The notes under the pieces were generated by a model that saw nothing but the letters and a program-made list of their open reading frames with translations, did not search any database and was not told the origin of the DNA. The translations under genes were made by a program, and so were the position numbers. DNA of 39,679 nucleotides from an uncultured Ruminococcus sp. Lineage in GTDB: Bacteria; Bacillota; Clostridia; Oscillospirales; Acutalibacteraceae. Positions 18,470 through 26,537 of the stretch are shown here, piece by piece (position 1 is the first letter of the stretch; each line of letters starts with the position of its first letter). The stretch covers positions 1 to 39,679 of the forward strand of contig CAJONB010000005.1 of assembly GCA_905235715.1 (NCBI GenBank), in the 5' to 3' direction.

Positions 18470-19100
18470 TTATCAAAAAGAGCTTGACGCGCTGATAGAG
18501 CGCAACGCGGCGGCGGGGGAGAAGCCCTCGCTGCTGCTGCACGTTTGCTGCGCGGTCTGCGCCAGCTACGTGCTGGAGTATCTGTACGGGCATTTTGCGA
18601 TTACAATTGCATATTATAACCCGAACATCACCGGCGAGGGCGAGTATCAGCACCGCTATTCGGAGCTGAGGCGCTATGTCGCCGAGCGGCAAATGGACGA
18701 AATCCGCTTTATCGAGGTCGATTACACGCCGCAGGAGTTCTTTGCGCTCGCGCAGGGACACGAAGCCGACCGCGAGGGCGGCGCGCGATGCTCGCTGTGC
18801 TTTTCACAGCGGCTCGGCTATACCGCAAAGCTCGCGAAGGAGGGCGGCTACCGCTATTTTGCGACGACTCTCACCGTCAGCCCGCTGAAAAACGCCGGGG
18901 TCATCAACGCAATCGGCGAGAGAATCGGCGAGCAGGTGGGCGTGGAATACCTGCCCTCGGATTTTAAAAAGAAAAACGGCTACAAGCGTTCTATCGAGCT
19001 GAGCAAGGAATATCATTTATATAGACAGAATTTCTGCGGCTGCGTTTTTTCGGAGAAAGAGGCGCAAATGCGTGAATCCTTGAAGAACAGCGCAAATTAA
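18456..19100 (+). CDS. queH: Epoxyqueuosine reductase QueH
   Basis: 214 residues. QueH performs the last step of queuososine-tRNA synthesis, reducing epoxyqueuosine to queuosine with an Fe-S centre. The characteristic vicinal cysteines are at residues 31-32 (HVCCAVC). Further Cys pairs lie in GARCSLCF and FCGCVFS, plus DYTPQEFF and TTLTVSPLKN, all as in the family. It overlaps the HAD gene by 14 bases. No other queuosine gene is in this window. Confidence 0.95.
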   Translation: MNKRNYQKELDALIERNAAAGEKPSLLLHVCCAVCASYVLEYLYGHFAITIAYYNPNITGEGEYQHRYSELRRYVAERQMDEIRFIEVDYTPQEFFALAQGHEADREGGARCSLCFSQRLGYTAKLAKEGGYRYFATTLTVSPLKNAGVINAIGERIGEQVGVEYLPSDFKKKNGYKRSIELSKEYHLYRQNFCGCVFSEKEAQMRESLKNSAN

Positions 19101-19110
19101 CGGCGGACGC

Positions 19111-19139
19111 TTGACAATGATTACCAAATATGATACATT
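19111..19139 (+). promoter_or_regulatory. Promoter of the riboswitch-transporter unit
   Basis: TTGACA (19111-19116), a 17-base spacer and TACATT (19134-19139) with an upstream TG. Transcription would begin at about 19146, exactly at the 5' edge of the riboswitch aptamer, which supports the call. Confidence 0.75.
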
Positions 19140-19146
19140 AGTTTTG

Positions 19147-19289
19147 CAAGTTAAAAGGGAGTAGTTGTAATTGCGCGTCCAACAAACTCTCAGCGCTTTT
19201 GCTGATGGGCACGCACCTTAACGCTTGATTGAGGAACGAGACTTTTAGCGTATCATCCGCCGCAGCGGTATACGCCGAAGGTCTTTTTT
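19147..19289 (+). ncRNA. yybP-ykoY manganese riboswitch with overlapping intrinsic terminator
   Basis: The aptamer has the family signatures: AAAAGGGAGTAG at its 5' side, CTCAGC paired with GCTG, and GAACGAGACTTTT at its 3' side. The closing helix P1 pairs GTTAAAAG (19150-19157) with CTTTTAGC (19242-19249). Those same 3' bases form the left arm of a terminator (19240-19253 with 19270-19283), capped by CCGC-CGCA-GCGG and followed by six T (19284-19289). The two folds exclude each other, so ligand binding should prevent termination, giving Mn2+-induced expression. The family's Mn2+ specificity is established; it is assumed here. Confidence 0.88.
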
Positions 19290-19319
19290 GCTACTTCGCA
19301 TTATTAGGAGGGATGGAAT

Positions 19320-20285
19320 ATGGCGGGAAGCAGTCCTGTACTGGTATTCCTGTTATTCGCAGTCGGTTTATTATGTATTATCAAGGGCGGCGACTGGTTC
19401 GTCGACGCGGCGTCCTGGATTGCCGCGGTGTCGGGAATCCCGCAGTTCATCATCGGTGCGACGATCGTGTCGCTCGCGACGACGCTGCCTGAGATATTAG
19501 TTTCCGTCATGGCGGCGGCGTCGGGCTCGGTCGAAATGGCGACCGGTAACGCAATCGGCTCCGTTACGGCGAACACGGGTCTGATACTCGGTATCTCTAT
19601 CGTGGCGATGCCCGCGGTGATAGAACGCCGCAAGTATCTGCCGAAGTCCTTGATTTTCATTGGCACGATTTTGCTTTTGTGGGTGCTGTCCCTGTCGGGC
19701 GAGCTGAGCATGGTCGGCGCGTTTATTATGCTGGCGGTCTTTATCCTCTTTATTATTGAGAACGTCGCGGAAGCGAAAAAGGATATGGGCGTCACACAGG
19801 ATGAAGCGGTACAAAAGGACAAAAAAACCATTATCAAGAATATTGCGCTGTTTATTCTCGGCGCGGCGGGAATCGTTGTCGGCTCACAGCTTTTGGTTGA
19901 CAACGGCACCGTTATCGCGACGGACATCCTCGGGATCCCCGAGCGTATCGTATCGCTGACGATGATTGCTATCGGTACGTCGCTGCCCGAGCTGGTCACA
20001 ACCATCACCGCTATCGCGAAGAAGCAATCCGCGCTGTCGGTCGGCAATATCATCGGCGCGAACATTATCGACATGATTCTGATTCTTCCGCTTTGCTCGT
20101 TTGTGATGGGCGGCTCGCTGCCCGTAGCGGCAAGCACGCTCTGGATAGATTTACCGATTTGCTTCGGAATCGCGGTTATCGCGCTGGTACCCGCGCTGAT
20201 TAAGGGCAAGCTCATGCGCTGGCAGGGTATCACTGTCCTGACGGTATACGCGGGATATATCGCTTATCTCTGTGTTGCTGCGTAA
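19320..20285 (+). CDS. Calcium/sodium antiporter-family (CaCA, YrbG-like) transporter, under Mn riboswitch control
   Basis: 321 residues, about ten membrane spans. The two inverted alpha-repeats of the cation/Ca2+ exchanger superfamily are clear: GATIVSLATTLPE followed by GNAIGS near residues 46-85, and IAIGTSLPE followed by GNIIGAN near residues 215-250. A charged cytoplasmic loop (residues 148-170) separates the halves. A GGAGGG site lies seven bases before the ATG. The upstream Mn2+ riboswitch suggests that it exports Mn2+, or Ca2+ with Mn2+. The substrate is inferred from the riboswitch and not visible in the protein. Confidence 0.9.
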   Translation: MAGSSPVLVFLLFAVGLLCIIKGGDWFVDAASWIAAVSGIPQFIIGATIVSLATTLPEILVSVMAAASGSVEMATGNAIGSVTANTGLILGISIVAMPAVIERRKYLPKSLIFIGTILLLWVLSLSGELSMVGAFIMLAVFILFIIENVAEAKKDMGVTQDEAVQKDKKTIIKNIALFILGAAGIVVGSQLLVDNGTVIATDILGIPERIVSLTMIAIGTSLPELVTTITAIAKKQSALSVGNIIGANIIDMILILPLCSFVMGGSLPVAASTLWIDLPICFGIAVIALVPALIKGKLMRWQGITVLTVYAGYIAYLCVAA

Positions 20286-20325
20286 TAATAAAGAGTTAAC
20301 AGATAACAGTTGTGGGAAACGCCAT

Positions 20326-20545
20326 AGGCTCCCTCTGACGAGGGAGCTGTCAAAAACTTGTTTTTTGACTGAAGGAGAGATAACGTACTACTAATGTTAC
20401 AAAGCTCATTTTGACTCTGACTTGTTTGCAGTATCACAATACAGCGCATTATGTCAAAAGCAAAATTCAATTTGTAATGCCGCATTATCTCTCCCTCCGA
20501 GTTTTGCTTTGCAAAACCCACCTCCCTCGTCAGAGGGAGGCTTTT
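20326..20545 (+). mobile_element. MITE-like element with ~60-bp terminal inverted repeats
   Basis: The left arm (20326-20384) and the reverse complement of the right arm (20485-20545) match along most of their length. Both begin with a CCCTCTGACGAGGG hairpin, pass a T/A-rich palindrome and end in GGAGAGATAA. The inner parts also pair loosely (TGTTACAAA...TTTTGAC against its counterpart), so the whole 220 bp can fold as one long hairpin. No coding capacity. This is a non-autonomous inverted-repeat element. Confidence 0.82.
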
Positions 20546-20643
20546 AGCTTCCGCCGCAGCGTTGCCGATAGATGCCCTCAACCATAAAGCATTGCATACA
20601 TACCTTACGACAAATACTCCGCTTCAAAACCGAATACTATCAT

Positions 20644-20669
20644 AAAAGCTCCGCTTTGGCGGGGCTTTT
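20644..20669 (+). terminator. Hairpin AAAAGCTCCGC-TTTG-GCGGGGCTTTT
   Basis: An 11-bp stem with one G-T pair and an A-run/T-run on its two sides, so it could act in both directions. It is the first terminator-like structure after the transporter gene that does not belong to the MITE-like element. Confidence 0.65.
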
Positions 20670-21131
20670 CCTTATATATAGGCAGATTTAGGGGCAGGCG
20701 GGGGATATGACCGCAATATATTGCCGGTTCATAGAAAAATCAGGCGCAAAAAGAGGAAAATACGGGGCTTGTAAGAAATAAATAGAATTTTGCGGTTACA
20801 AAAGTTAAAACTTGTAACCTTCACGGATTTAATGCCTAAAAAGCTGATTATTATGCGGAAAATGAAAAATAGCAGCGCTCTTAAAATCGCGGATTTTCGA
20901 CAATATTCTTTTTGAGAAATAAAACAATTTCATTAAAAGAATATTACATAAGTAACGAAAAGAGGCTATTTTGTTACAAAAGAATTAAAACGGTTCAAAA
21001 AATGTAATTAAAAAATTCGGAAAATAACATGATTGTTGTTGGTAATGACTTAAGCATTGAAATATAATGGAATTGCTTAGAAAAGCAGAAACTATATCTT
21101 ATGCTAAACTATTTGTTAGGAGGAAACAAAA
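20670..21131 (+). promoter_or_regulatory. Long AT-rich upstream region of the surface-protein gene
   Basis: No gene is visible here. A near-consensus promoter lies at 21039-21068 (TTGGTA, spacer 18, TATAAT), 64 bases before the ATG, with AGGAGG at 21119-21124. Upstream are an inverted repeat GGTTACAA...TTGTAACC (20794-20819) and a related word GTTACAAAAG...AAAAC (20973-20991), possible sites for a regulator. Confidence 0.6.
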
Positions 21132-24100
21132 ATGCTTAAGACAAGAAAACTCATTAGCTTAGTTCTTGTTGTTGCTATGGTTCTTTCCATGGCAGTCGTA
21201 GGCATCGTTTCGGCTTCTGCTGCTGAAGGCACCTATTATTTAATGGGTTCTTTCAACGACTGGATGGTTACCGATGGCTATGAATTCAGCGAGAACGGCG
21301 AAAACCCCGGCGAGTATATGCTGATGGGAGTATCGCTCAGCCAAGGCGATGAACTCAAGGTTAAGCTCGACAACGGAGACGGCAGTACCGGTTGGTATCC
21401 CGACGGTATGGGTAACAACTACTCGGTTGAAGAAACCGGAAGCTACAATATCTACTTCAGACCCGACGGTCAAGGCGGTACCGATTGGTATAATGGCTTC
21501 TTCTACCTGGATAAGGCTGGCGAGCCCGGTGTCGACCCCCAGCCCTCTGAAGACGACGGCTACTATATAGTCGGCGAATTCACCGGTTGGCAGCCTGACG
21601 AAGCCTATAAGATGGAACAGAACATCGCTGCGGAAGGCACAGAGTATATGTTCGATATGGACCTCACCACCGACACCATGCTCAAGGTTGTAGAGGTTGC
21701 GAACGGCAATATTTCAAGATGGTTCCCTGACGGCGAAGGAAATGCTTTCGGCGAGAACGGCGAGATTCTGGAAGACGGTACTTACACCATCTACTTCAAG
21801 CCGAACGCTGACGGCGCTGAAGACTGGTTCTACAATATCATCTTCGCTGCAAAGCATGAGGACGATTCCACAGAAGCTCCGACTGATGCTCCGACTGATG
21901 CTCCGACTGATGCTCCCACAGAAGCTCCCACAGAGGCTCCCGCAGGCGAGACTTCCGTTACAATCGACGGCATTAAGTATGAAGCTCACGTAGGTGACAA
22001 GGTTCACTACAACTTCTATGTAAACCTCGGCAACACTGAGACTACCATGACCGGCAAAATGACCGAGTTCGAAGGTAATCTGTTCTATGACGCAAGTAAG
22101 GTTAAGCCCCTGACTAAGATGGATGGCGTTGAGGATCCCGAAACCGGTGTCACCAGCTATGAGCTCCTGCCCAGCATCAAGTCCGGCAGCGTAGTTTGCA
22201 ATGACGCCGGCGACAGACTCTCTTACAACGGCGTAAATCTGAGCGGCTACAACTTCTCTACCGAGAAGGTTCTCGTACACGCTGACTTCGAAGTTATCGC
22301 AGACGGCGCAAGCGAAATCACTAACGTAATTGAGAACCTCGGTTCCGGCGACGACAAGGTCGTTTACATCGAGGAGGAACTCAAGACTTACGGTCACAGA
22401 TCCACTGCTGAAATCGAGTGCCCGCACACCACCCCGACCGAAGGTCCGACAACTGCTCCTGTAACCGAAGGTCCGACAACTGCTCCTGTAACTGAAGGTC
22501 CGACAACTGCTCCTGTAACCGAAGAGCCCACAACTCCTGTCGGCGGCAAGGCTGTTGTTACAATCGAGGATTGGTCCGGCGCTACCGAGACCCGTGAATT
22601 CAATGTAGGCGACACCTTCACCGTAATTTCTTACCTGCAGGTTCCCGAAGGCAAGAGAGTTAACTCCCTCAATATCTGGCAGCCCTTCAACACCACCGGT
22701 GAGAAGGACGCAGACGGCAACTACATCGCTTCTGATGCTGTTGTTCAGCTGACCTCTGACGTTAAAGCAGTTGACGATCCTAATGCAGAATATCCTGTAT
22801 CCATCATGTTCCCGAACATCAAAGGCCTCGTTGCCAATGTTGACGGAAGCACAATCAAGGCTAACGGCTCTGCTGCTCAGTATATTCAGTCCAGCAGATT
22901 CAACTCCGAGGATTCTATCCTTATTAAGTCTGATTACAAAGTAATCGCTAACGGCACTACTAAGATTAAGACCGACATTATCACCATGGCTACTATCACC
23001 TCTGATGACGCTATGGAGAACCAGATCATGAGCAGCAAGAAGGTCGGTACCGACGAGCTGAAGACCCGCACCGTATTTGACGGTATCGTTCCCGGCCCGA
23101 CAGAAGAGCCGACCCAGGAGCCGACCCAGGAGCCGACTCAGGAGCCGACCGAGCCTCCTGTTATCGTTGGCAGCTCTTACTACCTGACCGGTTCGATTGC
23201 GGGCTGGGGTCTCGATGGTAACTTCTTACTCACTTCCACCAACAACGCGGAAGCTGAGGAGTATGGTATCACAGGCGTAACTCTGACAACCACTGATGCA
23301 TTCAAGGTTGTTAAGTCCTCTAAGTCCGGCACCGAAATCGCAGAGTGGTATCCGGACGGCATGGAGAACGACCAGAAGGTTGACAATGACGGCACCTACA
23401 CCATCCTGTTCCGTCCGAACGGCGACGGCACTGCTGAGGCTGGCTGGAGATACATCCCGTACGCCGGCGACGACAGCGGCTTAGATCCTCACGGCTGCAC
23501 CCGCGGCGGATATATGTTCAAGGTAATTGACGAGCAGACTCAGCCGACCGAAGGCCCGACCGATGAGCCGACAACTGCTCCTGTAACCGATGAGCCGACA
23601 ACTGCTCCTGTAACTGATGAGCCGACAACTGCTCCTGTTACTGAAGAGCCGACCGAGCCTGTTCCCGGACTGTTCGTAGTAGCTGACGGCACATGGTATG
23701 CTGTTGAGCCCGGCCAGGAATTCGAATATGTTTACTATCTGAACGACGGCGAGAAGGTTTGCTCACTCGACGCTGAGACATTCTTTGATGTCGATGGTCT
23801 CGAGCTGCTGACCGATACACAGTCTGAAGAAGGCTTGAAGAGCCTCTATCCGATTCTCGGTGACGCTGTTGTTCTGAACGCTAACGTTCCCGGACGTCTG
23901 AAGTACAACTACTCCTCTGCATTCGGCAAGGACTTCAACACCGACGAATCTCAACTGATTCATGCTACCTTCAAGGTAACTGCAGAAGAAGGCGTTTACA
24001 ACATCAATACCTTCCTGCACACCGTAGCAGGTGCTAACGAGCACAAGTACATCTTCAAGGACGAAGTCATTGATCCGCTCCAGAGAGCTGAGGGCGAAAT

Positions 24101-24791
24101 CCTCGACGTCGATCCGTGGGTTGGACCTACACCCGGCCCGACCGAAGAGCCGACATCTGCTCCTGTAACTGAAGAGCCGACATCTGCTCCTGTAACTGAA
24201 GAGCCGACATCTGCTCCTGTAACCGAAGAGCCGACATCTGCTCCTGTAACCGAAGAGCCGACTGAAGAGCCGACCGAAGCCGGTATTTCCTATATGTTCG
24301 ATCAGGATCGCTATGAGTACAAAGTAACTGATACCGAAGACGTCGTACTTGTTATTAACAAGTTCGGTGCTGACTTAACGGATGAAGATTTCTTAGGTCT
24401 GTACATCAACGGTGTTGAGGTCGAACTCGGCGATGGCGTTGTAGTCGACCCCGATCCGACCAACAACACTGTTACAATCACAATCCCCGCAGAAAAGGTT
24501 AACACCCTGTTCTACGTAGGTGAAAATGATATCGCTGTTGCTTTCGCTGATGCTGAAGAAAATGCTGTAGCAATCTTCGACTACATTGATGATGAAGCAA
24601 CCGAGCCTGAGACTGATGCTGAGACCGCTGCTCCCGCAACTTCCGGCACCTCTACCGCTGACAGCTCCAGCACAACAACCAACACCAGCACTGTCCAGAC
24701 CGGTTCTACCGAGATGGCTATCATCTTCCTGATGATTCTGGTTATGGCTGCAGGTATCGTTATCTACACAAAGAAGAGAAAGTTTGACTAA
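21132..24791 (+). CDS. Large modular surface protein: starch-binding-like and cohesin-like modules on Thr/Pro linkers, C-terminal anchor
   Basis: 1219 residues. Signal peptide 1-31 (cleavage near ASA-A). Two similar carbohydrate-binding-like modules follow (about 34-127 and 143-240) and a third lies at about 680-800; all share a Y-x-x-G-x-F/I-x-x-W start and a W-Y/F-PDG core. Three beta-rich modules at about 273-430, 474-650 and 847-980 resemble each other (LSYNG...VLVHADFEVIADG against LKYNY...LIHATFKVTAEEG) and look cohesin-like. Thr/Pro linkers (PTDA, APVTEGP, PTQE, APVTEEP repeats) separate them. The C-terminus has VQTG, a membrane span and KKRKFD, a sortase-like signal without LPXTG. A role in binding insoluble glycans at the cell surface is inferred. 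Confidence 0.8.
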   Translation: MLKTRKLISLVLVVAMVLSMAVVGIVSASAAEGTYYLMGSFNDWMVTDGYEFSENGENPGEYMLMGVSLSQGDELKVKLDNGDGSTGWYPDGMGNNYSVEETGSYNIYFRPDGQGGTDWYNGFFYLDKAGEPGVDPQPSEDDGYYIVGEFTGWQPDEAYKMEQNIAAEGTEYMFDMDLTTDTMLKVVEVANGNISRWFPDGEGNAFGENGEILEDGTYTIYFKPNADGAEDWFYNIIFAAKHEDDSTEAPTDAPTDAPTDAPTEAPTEAPAGETSVTIDGIKYEAHVGDKVHYNFYVNLGNTETTMTGKMTEFEGNLFYDASKVKPLTKMDGVEDPETGVTSYELLPSIKSGSVVCNDAGDRLSYNGVNLSGYNFSTEKVLVHADFEVIADGASEITNVIENLGSGDDKVVYIEEELKTYGHRSTAEIECPHTTPTEGPTTAPVTEGPTTAPVTEGPTTAPVTEEPTTPVGGKAVVTIEDWSGATETREFNVGDTFTVISYLQVPEGKRVNSLNIWQPFNTTGEKDADGNYIASDAVVQLTSDVKAVDDPNAEYPVSIMFPNIKGLVANVDGSTIKANGSAAQYIQSSRFNSEDSILIKSDYKVIANGTTKIKTDIITMATITSDDAMENQIMSSKKVGTDELKTRTVFDGIVPGPTEEPTQEPTQEPTQEPTEPPVIVGSSYYLTGSIAGWGLDGNFLLTSTNNAEAEEYGITGVTLTTTDAFKVVKSSKSGTEIAEWYPDGMENDQKVDNDGTYTILFRPNGDGTAEAGWRYIPYAGDDSGLDPHGCTRGGYMFKVIDEQTQPTEGPTDEPTTAPVTDEPTTAPVTDEPTTAPVTEEPTEPVPGLFVVADGTWYAVEPGQEFEYVYYLNDGEKVCSLDAETFFDVDGLELLTDTQSEEGLKSLYPILGDAVVLNANVPGRLKYNYSSAFGKDFNTDESQLIHATFKVTAEEGVYNINTFLHTVAGANEHKYIFKDEVIDPLQRAEGEILDVDPWVGPTPGPTEEPTSAPVTEEPTSAPVTEEPTSAPVTEEPTSAPVTEEPTEEPTEAGISYMFDQDRYEYKVTDTEDVVLVINKFGADLTDEDFLGLYINGVEVELGDGVVVDPDPTNNTVTITIPAEKVNTLFYVGENDIAVAFADAEENAVAIFDYIDDEATEPETDAETAAPATSGTSTADSSSTTTNTSTVQTGSTEMAIIFLMILVMAAGIVIYTKKRKFD

Positions 24792-24824
24792 TTCTTCATT
24801 TTAGATATTTCCTGACTAAAAATT

Positions 24825-24865
24825 ATACGGACCCCCTTCGAAAGAAGGGGGTTTCGTATTTTTCT
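24825..24865 (+). terminator. Intrinsic terminator of the surface-protein gene
   Basis: ACCCCCTTC (24831-24839), tetraloop GAAA, GAAGGGGGT (24844-24852), then a T-rich run to 24863. Outer bases ATACG and CGTAT extend the stem past a small internal loop. Confidence 0.93.
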
Positions 24866-24962
24866 ATGATATTCTCTGCTCACATTCTGCCGTATACAAA
24901 TAATTTACAAATTTTCTCTTGCTATTGACGCGCAAGTCCGTTATAATAAGTTTGAAATATTC

Positions 24963-25227
24963 TAATACTAAACTCAAATAAAAGGTAGACAATCTTAACG
25001 GTCTGATTTCCGCAATACTTCGTTGTCGTCGTCGCTCGCCGTACTCACTGAGAGCGGTCAGGTATGACCACTCTCGTGCTCGTGTGGCGGCTCCTCCTCT
25101 CCCCAACACACGGGGCGTGTCGGGGACCCCGAAAACTGACAGGCGCCAGCCTGCCTGCGTCCTTCGCCTCGTCTTGCAAAAATCATCCTCGTTAATCTAA
25201 TTCCACCTTTTAATTGAGATTAGTATA
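24963..25227 (+). mobile_element. Second MITE-like element (about 265 bp, imperfect terminal inverted repeats)
   Basis: The left end TAATACTAAACTCAAATAAA with AGGT and TTAACG matches the reverse complement of the right end (TATACTAATCTCAATTAAAA with AGGT and TTAACG) with scattered changes over about 38 bp. Weaker pairing continues inward (TGATTT..GCAA..AC). The inside holds a GC-rich hairpin (GAGAG-CGGTCAGGTATGACCA-CTCTC) and no convincing gene. Unrelated in sequence to the element at 20326. Confidence 0.72.
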
Positions 25228-25275
25228 AAATTACATCTTTTCACTTCGGAAATATTCATTTGCATGAAATTTTTT

Positions 25276-25316
25276 ATACAAAAACCGCCTGCCTCATATA
25301 AGAGAGGCAGGCGGTT
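25276..25316 (-). terminator. Intrinsic terminator of the minus-strand eight-gene operon
   Basis: A perfect 13-bp stem (AACCGCCTGCCTC, positions 25283-25295, with 25304-25316) and an eight-base loop. Read on the minus strand it ends in a TTTTTG-type run. It lies 88 bases past the last stop codon of the operon, and further TTTGCATGAAA-type inverted sequence flanks the stem. Confidence 0.9.
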
Positions 25317-25403
25317 AATTTTCATGCAAAAAATAGGATACTAATCTCTATATTTCATCACCGTATACATTATAACCACACTATTCTTAATTGTTAAAGT
25401 GTT

Positions 25404-26498
25404 TTATTTGAAAATAGTATCAAGCCGTTCTTGAACGTTTTGGTATTTTCCGGTTTCTTCCTCAGCCGGTTCTTCTGTAAATCCTTTGGCTTGTTTTTCT
25501 GTCGTTTCTATTAAAGGCTGTACGGTCAGCGTTCCTTCTGCTTTGCTCGTGTCTACCGCTGCTCCTGCGGGCAGAACATCAAAAAGAAGTAGGGAAGCAA
25601 CAGCAACACTCAGTAACAACAAAATTAAAATAATCGCAACAACAACACCGGTATAGCTTATGGGATTTATCAGCTTATTAATCCGATCCGCACATTTCTC
25701 TGCCAACCGGGCAGAATCCTTATAGCCGGGAATAGATTCCCAGAGACGTTTTGCTTCGCTGAGATGCTCGACGGAATTTTTACTTTTATAGTGTGTCTTA
25801 GCCAGCTGATATATCTTATTTTCGTCTTTCAATTTCAGCTTGGTCAGCTTTTGGTCGCATTTCACAGCCATGATTGCAGAGTCCTTGTAGTTGCCGAGAT
25901 AGAGAAACCAGGTTTTTGCGCTTGAGATTTCCTCTGCAGTATTGCCGGAGTATAGCGCTTTAGCACGGTGGTAGTCGGCTGCTGCTTGCTTTAAGGCAAC
26001 TTTTGCAGGATCCGACGCCGAATTACCGGGGAAAAGTTTCTCTTCGCGACGGGGATTATTTGACAGTTGCGGAGCTTCATATTTCGGCACTGACGCTGAA
26101 TTACCGGGGAAAAGTTTCTCTTCGCGGCGAGAGTTATTTGACGGCTGCGGAGCAACATACTCCGGTACTGACGCTGAATTACCGGGGAAAAGTTTCTTCT
26201 TGCGGCGAGGGTTATTTGACGGCTGCGGAGCAACATACTCCGGTACTGACTCCGAATTACCGAGGAAAAGCTTCTTCTTGCGACGGCGGTTGTATTCCGG
26301 CTGCGATGTATCATACACAAAATCCTCATAGCCGCCGTTTGTGTTGTCATCATTGGGCTCAAACGGCGAGAATTGCGGATTATCTTTGACATACGTCCAC
26401 ATTCCGATGTTCTTATTATCGCAGGTAAAATTCGGACACTTATCGGGAATTTTATCTCCCTTAAAGATTTGTCCGCATTTTTTGCACTGCCAGCTCAT
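25404..26498 (-). CDS. Zinc-ribbon protein with 26-residue tandem repeats, helical repeats and one membrane span
   Basis: 364 residues, last gene of the operon; family not recognised. N-terminal zinc ribbon with C5, C8, C21 and C26 (CKKC, CPNFTC). Residues about 70-165 hold four copies of a 26-residue repeat (core RRKKKLFPGNSASVPEYVAP), also visible as 78-bp tandem DNA repeats at about 26018-26320. Residues 165-270 are helical, TPR/Sel1-like (two GNYKDS/GYKDSARLAEKC-type motifs). One span at about 280-305, then a 50-residue acidic tail outside the membrane. The layout suggests an adaptor that links cytoplasmic parts of the system to the membrane. Confidence 0.8.
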   Translation of the reverse strand: MSWQCKKCGQIFKGDKIPDKCPNFTCDNKNIGMWTYVKDNPQFSPFEPNDDNTNGGYEDFVYDTSQPEYNRRRKKKLFLGNSESVPEYVAPQPSNNPRRKKKLFPGNSASVPEYVAPQPSNNSRREEKLFPGNSASVPKYEAPQLSNNPRREEKLFPGNSASDPAKVALKQAAADYHRAKALYSGNTAEEISSAKTWFLYLGNYKDSAIMAVKCDQKLTKLKLKDENKIYQLAKTHYKSKNSVEHLSEAKRLWESIPGYKDSARLAEKCADRINKLINPISYTGVVVAIILILLLLSVAVASLLLFDVLPAGAAVDTSKAEGTLTVQPLIETTEKQAKGFTEEPAEEETGKYQNVQERLDTIFK

Positions 26499-26537
26499 AT
26501 TGTTTATCCTCTTTTCGTTATTAATTCAAATGAACTT

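Noticed and set aside
19229..19492. An open frame across the riboswitch
   Set aside because: It overlaps the aptamer, the terminator and the antiporter gene in another frame.
24864..25109. Minus-strand open frame of 81 codons in the second inverted-repeat element
   Set aside because: It crosses the terminal repeat and GC-rich hairpins and has no ribosome binding site.
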